Assembly: GCA_001598975.1 (NCBI GenBank)
Contig: BBXU01002721.1
Span: 1-12,308, forward strand
Direction of reading: 5' to 3'
Length of the DNA: 12,308 nucleotides
DNA from: Parachlorella kessleri
Lineage: Eukaryota; Chlorophyta; Trebouxiophyceae; Chlorellales; Chlorellaceae
Position 1 is the stretch's first letter, and every line of letters starts with the position of its first letter. Positions 1-7,009 of this stretch are shown piece by piece. The translations under genes were made by a program, and so were the position numbers. Below the pieces are notes generated by a model. That model ran no database searches. It was not told the origin of the DNA and was given only the letters and a program-made list of their open reading frames with translations.

Positions 1-231
1 TCGGCTCAAGCTTTGGGAGTGTTCTAGGAAGCGCTGCGGGCATCAGTGGCAGTGGCAAGGTACTGTGTGAGACAGCACACGCTAGGGGGCCCCTGGCTGA
101 TGCTGGTTTGTGGAGCACTGCGGCCGTGTAGGTGTATCCACAGCTTAGGCTCCATCCTGGCCATGTTTGATGCGAAGCCAACATGTCTCTGTCGGCCGTG
201 TAACAAGGTGGATTGGCGCCATGGGCTGCAG
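1..231 (+). other. intron or upstream part of the acyl-CoA oxidase gene; no exon recognised
   Basis: The first recognisable oxidase exon starts at 232 after an ag acceptor (ctgcag), and needs a preceding exon ending in phase 2. None of the three forward frames of 1-231 gives the residues the family has just before the [11 protein letters not shown] block, so the preceding exon most likely lies left of the window and this stretch is intron. A possible donor (aag followed by gtactg at 60) exists, but the upstream frame with matching phase has a stop at 25-27. Confidence 0.5.
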
Positions 232-477
232 GGGCAAGTCTGACACGCCCATCCTGGCGTACCAGCTGCAGCAGAGGGCGCTGGCGCCCCTCCTGGCCAC
301 AACCATTGCCCTGAACCTGGGCCTCAACCATGGTGGGCACAGGGCCCAAGGGGGCAGGAGTGTACTATGGGGTTGGAAGCTTTCAGTGGGGTCACTATTG
401 GTCGGGTTTGCTGAGCATTTCGTACATCAGGTCTTCCCTGTTCTTCGTGGTCCCGGCAATCGTCAGTCGGCCGTGTA
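191..477. repeat. repeated 12-mer in intronic sequence
   Basis: gtcggccgtgta occurs at 191-202 and 466-477, and its 10-base core cggccgtgta also at 121-130. All three copies lie outside the recognised exons. Function unknown; it could be the remnant of a dispersed repeat. Confidence 0.5.
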
Positions 478-3221
478 GCGTGTGGCCAGGGCCGCGCTGT
501 GTACCCCGCCTGCACGTTCCGGAAGTCCAGCCACCCGGATGTGTCTCACACCCTTGCACGCCCGGGCCAACAAACGGTGAGGCTTCCGGCAATGGCTTCT
601 CCCCAGCCAGCAGCACCTGCACCCGGCACCGCCTGCAAGGTTTCACCTGCAAACCATATGGCCCATTTTTCTCCTCGTCCCCCCTGCTACTTCCCTCGCT
701 TTACTATGGTCTCCCTTGCGGTTCCTGCCCGCCTGCAGTCAAGGAGCGGTGGGCTGCCGCCAGCGGGTTCACCCCCGGCCAGCTGCTGGACCCCGACACC
801 GCCCGCGAGGTGGTCATGCTGTGCTGCGCCATCAAGCCGCTGTGCGGGTGGAACAACGAGGACACCTCAACCGCGTGCAGGGAGCGCTGCGGCGGGCAGG
901 TGCGGCGCCGTGCTCCAGTGGGCTGTGTGTCGTGCACTGGTTAGTGAGGCATGTGGCTCAAAGCGTCCTGATGCTGATCTGAGCAGCGCAAGGGGTGCAA
1001 GGGGTGCATCCAGCTTCCCAGCCTGAACGTCCCCCCCTCTCTACAAACTCACGAACCCCAGCCTACCAGGCCTGTTCAACATGTCAGGGCGCCGCGCCTT
1101 CGCCTTCGAGTACACCCTCGCGCAACCCCCCCCCCCCCACCCCGCAGGGCTACCTGAGCTGCAACCGTTTTGGCTCGCTCATCGGGTTTGCCCACGCGGG
1201 CATCACCGCGGAGGGCGACAACCGCGTGCTGTTCCAGAAGGTGGCCAAGGAGCTTACAGCATCCACACACGTGCCCGCCGTCAGGGCACGCCTGGGGGCG
1301 GGGCAGGGCCGCCTGAGTCTGAATCCCATCAGGTGACTGGGGTGGCCGATGTTCATACACGGTCAGCAGGCAGGGCAGGTCCTGCTGGAGACTTTACATT
1401 TGGAGGGTGGCAGGCAGTAGGGTTGTGGGTTGTGTGAAGTGGGGCTCGAGGACGACGGAGGTGTCATGTTGAAAGACAGTGCCAGGCGGTTCATCGCCTG
1501 GCACTGTCGTGGAATATTTCCTTGGGCCCCGTGCTCACCGGCGTGTTCGGCGACGGTGTCATGTTGCTGCCAGATTAAGGAAGGAGCCGGCATGACGCCA
1601 CCCTTCCCTGCCCATGCCGTGTCACCTGCAGCGTGTGCACCCTGGAGGGGCTGCAGCAGCTGTACACTGCGCGGGAGGGGCGGCTTCTGGGCCAGCTGCT
1701 GGCGGCCATGAAGGGAGTCAGTGGCACACAAGTAAGATGTCCCTTTGCATATTTGCCTCCAACCTGAAGTGCAAGGAGTGCCTAGCTGGCTTCTTTTTGC
1801 ACGACTCCCCAGCTAGTGGGAGGTGAGAGGCAGTAGTTGCATCACAAGAGGTGTGCCTGGTTTGACCTTAGCGCTAGCATCTGGTGGGCATTCATGGATG
1901 AGTCGTTTGGCTGTGCCACGCAGATGCCCACGGCGGAGATGTGCCGTGCAGGTGTTTGAGGTGTGGATGAAGCAGCAGTCGGATGCGGTGCAGCACACTG
2001 CCACCGCGTATGCTGAGCGCGAGGTGCTGGAGGCCTCGTGCAGGTCGCTGGAACAGGTGGGCGGCAGGGTAGGCCCCAGAGAATGGCCCAAACCTTATGC
2101 CTGGCTATGGGGCTTGTCAACCTGTGTGTGTCACCGATTCTGCAGGCTTGGCAGTGCCAGTTGGCAGCAGGGTGCGCATTCCCACCTGGTGGCCCACTAC
2201 TAACCCTGTTTTATTAATGAGTAGTTCTTTAGTCGGCGGACAGATGTGCTACAGATCATCCACCGCCTTATAAACACAGCTCAAGCCAGCTTGGGGTTTT
2301 CTGTGTGCTGGGCATCCCTGCTGGCCGTCTTCCAAGCCAGTGGCAAAGTGAATACTCACCAACGAGCGCGGCGGACGCTTACATGCTCTCGCTCGTGTAT
2401 CGTCTCTGTAAAGCCACTGGCTGTAGTGCTGCAGGCCTCACCCTCGCTGCGGCCACTGCTAGAGCGGGTGGTGCTGCTGTACGGGTTGTACCGCACAGAG
2501 CAGGACCTCGGCTGGCTGCTGGCGGAGGAGATGCTGCCGCCTGCAGCGGGCAAGGCCGTGTCGGAGGGTGTGCGCAGGCTGTGTGCAGAGCTGGCGCCGC
2601 ACTACAAGTGAGTGGACGGAGGGTGGAGCCGAGCGCTTGGGGCCGTCGGCTGGTGATTTGTGGATGTGGTGTTGTGCTAGTGGCGGCAGGTGGTGCCGAT
2701 GGAGGCAGGTAGTTGTGGATGACAGTCATGGATACAAGGGACGCTTGGGGGGCCTTGACTGAGCGTCTGACTATCTCACCGAGGACCTCACACATGCTTC
2801 GTCATTTGGGTATGTTATGGGAGGGCTTGACACAGCCAGTCGGCGGCACTGCAGCTGGTGTTGGGCGCTGGATCAGGCCCAAGCCCGTGCTTCTTATAGC
2901 ACACATTCACCAACTGCCTGGATGCAGGCTGCTGATCGACTCCTTTGGCATCCCCGACCATCTGGTGGCGGCACCCATTGCGGCCGACTGGGCCAAGTAC
3001 AATGAGGTGCATCGTTGTGCGGGCAAATCGTCCCTGTCTCGCAGCATTTCCGTAGGGACAGGCGGCTAGTTTTCCAGGCAGGAAGCATGCCGAGAGTGAC
3101 AAGCCTTGTAGCAACTACATCGTACGTCATTTGTGTATCATGACAATGAAAATCACAATGTTTTGTTCGCTGGTGACCGCAGGTGGACAACCAGGGTGAG
3201 GTCGTGGGCATCCCCTTCTGA
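232..3221 (+). CDS. acyl-CoA oxidase, C-terminal 313 residues (5'-partial, 8 exons)
   Basis: Exons: 232-332, 739-899, 1148-1332, 1632-1731, 1952-2056, 2435-2607, 2928-3006 and 3183-3221, with stop tga at 3219-3221. Junction phases are 1, 0, 2, 0, 0, 2, 0 and all agree. Acyl-CoA oxidases oxidise acyl-CoA to trans-2-enoyl-CoA in peroxisomes with FAD and release hydrogen peroxide, the first step of peroxisomal beta-oxidation. The first exon holds [20 protein letters not shown], and the second joins on to give [19 protein letters not shown] and [14 protein letters not shown] join across the intron at 899/1148, giving the GGQGY block. [19 protein letters not shown] follows; its Glu sits where the family's catalytic base lies. 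The C-terminal helical domain ends with [18 protein letters not shown] and VDNQGE, as in other acyl-CoA oxidases. The N-terminal domain is outside the window. The protein ends GIPF, so there is no peroxisomal PTS1 tripeptide. Family is near certain; the subtype is not resolved. Confidence 0.93.
333..738 (+). other. 406-bp intron of the oxidase gene
   Basis: The donor is gtgggc at 333 and the acceptor gcctgcag ends at 738. The split codon g|tc restores the His-Val-Lys run of the family. Several long open frames cross it, but none resembles a protein. It carries a second copy of the 12-mer gtcggccgtgta (466-477) also found at 191-202. Confidence 0.85.
1126..1138. repeat. 13-base C homopolymer just upstream of a splice acceptor
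   Basis: Thirteen consecutive C residues precede accccgcag, the acceptor for the exon at 1148. The run serves as the polypyrimidine tract of this intron (900-1147). Homopolymers this long are prone to length polymorphism and sequencing error. Confidence 0.85.
1475..1508. repeat. perfect 14-bp inverted repeat (hairpin) inside an oxidase intron
   Basis: Arms 1475-1488 (gacagtgccaggcg) and 1495-1508 (cgcctggcactgtc) are exact reverse complements around the 6-base loop gttcat. It lies in the intron 1333-1631. The same 12 bases, ggtgtcatgttg, stand on both sides at 1460-1471 and 1555-1566. The arrangement recalls a small foldback element with flanking duplication, but no transposon family is recognised. 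Confidence 0.8.
2057..2434 (+). other. 378-bp intron of the oxidase gene
   Basis: The donor gtgggc follows gaacag at 2056, and the acceptor gtgctgcag ends at 2434. Both flanking exons are phase 0. Nothing gene-like is seen inside. Confidence 0.85.
2608..2927 (+). other. 320-bp intron of the oxidase gene
   Basis: The donor gtgagt follows cactacaa. The acceptor ggatgcag gives the split codon aa|g (Lys) before [11 protein letters not shown]. The first part is GGTGG/GCAGG rich; no other structure was noticed. Confidence 0.85.
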
Positions 3222-3707
3222 GAACCCCATTGCTGCAATGCATAGGGAGCGGGACATCTCGTAGGGCTGTGAGTGAGGGGAGAGTATGTGTTGACGCGCA
3301 GCTCTCTATAGTGAAGCGCGCTAGCGTGTGTTTGATAGTAGTAGTGGGTGACAGCATCTCTGTAGCTTGTGAGGGATAGGGGTTGCAGTTTTGTCCGAAG
3401 GCCGTTGACTGCATTGCGGGGATCCTAGTTTCAAGTTTGCGTCTTTTGAAGAGGGGTTAAGGCAGGCACCAGCTTCCTACGGTCAGCTGTTATTGTATAT
3501 CTATGTGCCTTTGTTAGAACCCTACTTATTTCTCACTAGTGAAGCATGCCTTGAGAACTCACAGATTGTAGCCTATCTCACCTGAATGTTGTCAGAACGC
3601 AGACTCTGTGGGGCAAGAGTTTGCGTAGGATTGCACACCAGAGGATCAGTAACGGCATGGGCAACCAACCCCTCGGAAGCTTAGCAAAGCACATCACGTC
3701 ATGGCTC

Positions 3708-3712
3708 TGTAA
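3708..3712 (+). terminator. candidate poly(A) signal (TGTAA) for the oxidase gene
   Basis: TGTAA is the usual chlorophycean poly(A) signal. This copy is about 490 bases after the oxidase stop codon, a normal green-algal 3' UTR length. A second copy at 4006-4010 is an alternative. Five-base matches are common by chance. Confidence 0.4.
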
Positions 3713-3810
3713 GCTTTCTAATATCCAGTGGTGCAGATGGCAAAGGGACTCCCTTCTGCTTGCTGATGTCATTGCATAAGGGGTTTCCCTAGCACCACCT
3801 CTGACTCTGG

Positions 3811-4360
3811 GGGTTGGGCCAGCCAACAAATATCCTCTCCAATCACTACTGATTGGTACATCTGCCAGGTTCACAGGTTGGGCGAGCTTGCTCACGAGGA
3901 CTTCCAGACAAAAGCTGGGCTAGATCAGCTATACTGAAAGGGCGCCGTCCTGCTGAGCCTTCCGACCAAGTGCCAGATGGGACTAGTCCAGTACTGTTAT
4001 TAGACTGTAAAAAGCACCTGGTTCTAGCTAGCTTCAGGGGGGTCATCTGAAGCACAGGAGGCAGCTTGCATACCTTCCCGTGCTGAAGATGACCTCTATG
4101 CACTTGCTAGGGCAGGTATCATGTTACAGATGGGCGCAACTCATGTATATGTAGCAGCTGGAAGAGTTTGGCTTCGGGTTATGGGCGCCCGCCCGGACTC
4201 GAGTTAACAAGCCAGCCACTATCCTCTCCAAACAACACCGGTCGGTTTTACCTGTCAGCTTCACATCTCGGTGGTCGTCTCTCATGAACACTGGGCTGGC
4301 CCATTGGAAGGCGCCACTCGCGCGCGTGCTGCGGTGCTGCTGAGCCCTCCCTCCGCACCT
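3811..4360. repeat. diverged direct repeat pair, period about 390 bp
   Basis: Blocks at about 3811-3980 and 4205-4360 share the same order of short identities: gccagcca (3818-3825 / 4211-4218), tatcctctcc (3831-3840 / 4220-4229), ggcgcc (3941-3946 / 4310-4315) and ctgctgagcc (3950-3959 / 4337-4346). Outer spacing is nearly kept (119 versus 117 bases between the second and last matches), with gaps in between. Separately, the 13-mer ccgaccaagtgcc occurs at 3962-3974 and 4567-4579. This could be an old tandem duplication or remnants of a dispersed element. Confidence 0.4.
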
Positions 4361-4660
4361 CTGCTTGCCTACTAGCTACTGCAGGCGATGTACCTGTAGT
4401 ACCGATTGTGCTAGCAGCCGCAGTGCCTGCCTCCATCCTCGCTTCCTTGACTCAGTCGTGGCCAACTCTAGCTGCCTTGGACTGGCAAATAGAAAGACAC
4501 AGGGCCTTAAGTGAGCTGCTGAATATCCTAGGTGAGCACTGACGCGGCGTCGCCGGCACCCTCACCCCGACCAAGTGCCGCGTGAAGGAGCAGCGTGATT
4601 GCAGGGACACCTGTCCGCTCGGCAGTGAGGTCAGGCACTTGGCTTGGGTAGCTTTGAGCA

Positions 4661-6555
4661 ATGTCTGGAAAGGACCAGTGGGCAGCGAAGTCGCTGCGGA
4701 GCGGCTTTGGCCACCAGTGCACCAGCACTAAGCCCAGCTCGCCAGGCTTCGGTTTTGGTTCCAGTAGCAGGGACGCTTTTCAAGCGCAGTATTCCAGGTA
4801 AGTCAAAGACCCCACTAATAGACCAATGCGCAGCGGTGATATCTTTCGGACTGGTGCTGCGCGCAGCAGGGGCTATTCAAGATGCTTTTGACTTGACTGG
4901 GTCCCAGTTGCCCCAACCTGCCTGCAGTGCTGAGGTTGACAAGGCCAAGGTGCGCAGCCAGGGCGGCAACAACCCGCTGGGCGCAGCCTACAATGTGCCG
5001 GTGGGTAGAGTGATCGCGATGGCGTCTCACTGAGTTACCAGCAGTAAAGGGTGATGTTGTGATTATGCTGGAAAAGCAAGGGCTTAATACGGAGAAGAGT
5101 CTGATAGCACCTGTGTATGGTGTGCAGTCCTCAATTGAGAAGCAGGTGACCTCGGATGTGGTGTCGCCACCCAAGGTCAGTTTTGGAACCTCTAAGCGGG
5201 CGCCTCTTGCCAGCCCAACAGCAGCGCCTGGTCCTGGCGCTTATAAGCTCAAAGCTGCCATTGGTAAGTCGCTTGTGGCGCCATTTTCCGGACGAACCAA
5301 GATGGTCATGAGAAAGGTTCTGTGTGCATGGTCCACCCTGGGGCATTGGCGGGGGTGCATCCTGCCGAGTAAGACACAGTGCTGCATCACCTGCCTTCTG
5401 ACGAGCAAATCGGCATATTTTTTTGACAGGTGACGTGGCAGTGTCAACAAAAGTTAGTGCCCCTCGCCTGAAGTTCGGCACTGCCAATCGCGACGCTGCA
5501 GCCAATCTGCACATCAGCCCCGAACATGACAAAACAATGGTCGGCAAATCCAGCCCTGGCCCCGGCAACTACACAGTACCCGGGGGTCTAGGGTTACAGC
5601 AGGTGGGACTGTACCAGCCACTGCAGCTTGTTATATGCCCATGTGCATTGGTGGTGCCTTAAGACTGACAAGCATATACTTGTTTCTGATGCAGCTGTCC
5701 ACCAAGAAGACCCTGCCGTCCTTCAAGCTGGGCACTGGGCCCCGCTTTGTCAGCCCTGAAATGCGAGAGGCGGCCGGGAAACCCGCACCTGGATCTTACA
5801 ACATTCCCAGCACTGTTGGGAAGCTCTCAGATGCTGATGGGGTGCGTAGAGCGGAGTTGCCAGAGAAGTGGCCCAATCGGCTGCCTGGAAGCCAGTTTCA
5901 TATGGTGGAGGGTTTGAGGAATAATCGCTATTTCTGCTTGACCCATTAGCAGCGTGAGGCGAAATGACGAGTTACTCCCTCCAAGGTCCTCAGTGCCCAT
6001 CAGGATATCAGACTGCACAAGCATGGTTGCTGTGCAGGCTGGAACCACCGTGCGGACAAGCCCAGCTGTCAGATTCGGCACCAGCACCAGGGACATAGAA
6101 GCCAAGGTGTGCACCAGTATGCTGCTTCACCAGCTCCATCAGCCTTGCCAACTTGAGATGCAACAATGTACGCAATTAATGCATCCCAATACCTTTTATT
6201 AGCCCTACCACAGTACGAGCAGAATGCAACTGTCGTCCATGCAGGTATTCATCAGTCTGGAGCATGAGAAGGGGCTGTATGGTACCCAGTCCCCAGGCCC
6301 AGTGACGGCACAGCCTGGAAGCGGGCTGGGCAAGCAGCAGGTATGGTGGCATTGCATAGTCCTCCGAGACATGACCAGATGCATGCTGGTATCTGATACC
6401 CTAACTTGCCCAGCAAGTAAATGTGTCCTGCCCTGTCTTTTCGATTGCTGCAGCTGTCCACCAAGCATAGCTCCCCAACGGTTGGGTTTGGCACCGGCAA
6501 GCGGCTTGTGGAGAATGATGCTATGTACCCAGGGCCTGGCGCCTACTATGCATAG
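4661..6555 (+). CDS. PG-rich repeat (SHIPPO/STPG-type) flagellar protein, complete, 310 aa
   Basis: Exons: 4661-4797, 4928-5000, 5128-5263, 5430-5602, 5695-5841, 6038-6106, 6245-6340 and 6454-6555. Junction phases are 2, 0, 1, 0, 0, 0, 0, and the joined length is 311 codons including tag. Two short motifs alternate along the chain. FG-x-R blocks are FGFGSSSR (30-37), FGTSKR (89-94), FGTANR (131-136), KLGTGPR (184-190), FGTSTR (235-240) and FGTGKR (289-294). PG blocks are NPLGAAYNVP (61-70), PGPGAY (104-109), PGPGNY (158-163), PAPGSY (203-208), a degenerate SPGPV (261-265) and PGPGAY (303-308). This is the sperm-tail PG-rich (SHIPPO/ODF3-like) repeat architecture, found in proteins of cilia and flagella, many of them microtubule-associated. 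There is no signal peptide or membrane segment. The ATG is the first possible for the MSGKDQWAAK N-terminus, and the chain ends right after the last PGPGAY. An axonemal role is inferred from the family; the exact orthologue is unknown. Confidence 0.9.
5695..6465 (+). repeat. duplicated exon start (LSTK) within the PG-repeat gene
   Basis: The exons beginning at 5695 and 6454 start with the same 12 bases, ctgtccaccaag (Leu-Ser-Thr-Lys). Both follow phase-0 introns whose upstream exon ends in Gln-Gln (cagcag). This points to tandem duplication of an exon unit as the route by which the repeats multiplied. Confidence 0.7.
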
Positions 6556-6722
6556 TATGGCTGGCTACCTGCGGGAGTGCACTGGCTGCTGTATATACAC
6601 ATTGTACGAGAAGACCACAGCGTTGAAGCAAAGGCCTCCGTTGAAAAGGGAAAGGCTGTTTGATGGAGTTCACTGCTGCTGACGGCGCTTATCAGAGCCA
6701 TTGACGGAAACTGATTACTATA

Positions 6723-6727
6723 TGTAA
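6723..6727 (+). terminator. candidate poly(A) signal (TGTAA) for the PG-repeat gene
   Basis: TGTAA stands 168 bases after the stop codon at 6553-6555. A second copy at 6845-6849 (ggtgtaaac) is the alternative. Confidence 0.5.
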
Positions 6728-6877
6728 CGGATGGCAAACTGAGCATACAGGTTTGATAGCAATTGCTGCGTGCTGGCAGATGCCTGAGCCGTCCAAGGGT
6801 TGGGTATCGTCTATCTTGGGCAAGGGAAGTATTCCTGGCCGAGGTGTAAACAGTGCAATAACTGATATCAGCAGTTA

Positions 6878-6957
6878 GCCCATGACCTGTGCATCATAGC
6901 CTGTGACCATAACCTCAGCACCCTGGCCATGAACCAGGGTGACCAGGGGGCATGGGC
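6878..6957. repeat. nested inverted repeats in the convergent 3' region
   Basis: An inner perfect 8-bp stem, caccctgg (6919-6926) with ccagggtg (6934-6941), has a 7-base loop. An outer 7-bp pair, gcccatg (6878-6884) with catgggc (6951-6957), encloses it. It lies between two converging genes and could shape 3' ends of both transcripts, though it may be chance. Confidence 0.45.
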
Positions 6958-7009
6958 GAAGCCGACTAGCGCACCAATTGTCTAACTTATATCTCTAAGC
7001 CTAGTCACC

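Larger units (their letters stand above)
3222..4660. other. 1.4-kb intergenic region: oxidase 3' UTR plus upstream region of the PG-repeat gene
   Basis: No open frame here resembles a protein or carries convincing splice-linked coding blocks. The left part is probably the oxidase 3' UTR, since TGTAA motifs occur at 3708-3712 and 4006-4010. The right part must hold the promoter of the gene starting at 4661; no clear TATA box is seen. A diverged repeat pair lies at about 3811-3980 and 4205-4360. Confidence 0.7.
6556..7009. other. convergent 3' intergenic region
   Basis: This 454-bp gap separates the stop codons of the PG-repeat gene (plus) and the ENGase gene (minus). It holds TGTAA copies for the plus-strand gene and a small hairpin, and no further coding. 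I found no TTACA (TGTAA on the minus strand), so the ENGase poly(A) signal is either a variant or inside the neighbouring transcript. Confidence 0.75.

Noticed and set aside
3..130. Possible oxidase exon at the left edge (frame 3, GSSFGSVLGSAAG...)
   Set aside because: The Gly/Ser-rich translation does not match the family at this point, and its donor phase does not fit the exon at 232.
330..944. 204-codon open frame on the plus strand
   Set aside because: Only its part from 739 to 899 is real (an oxidase exon). The rest is intron: it starts beside a clear donor and its translation resembles nothing.
3578..4103. Minus-strand open frames in the intergenic region
   Set aside because: Short, no recognisable motif, no matching splice-linked neighbours. 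Likely chance frames.
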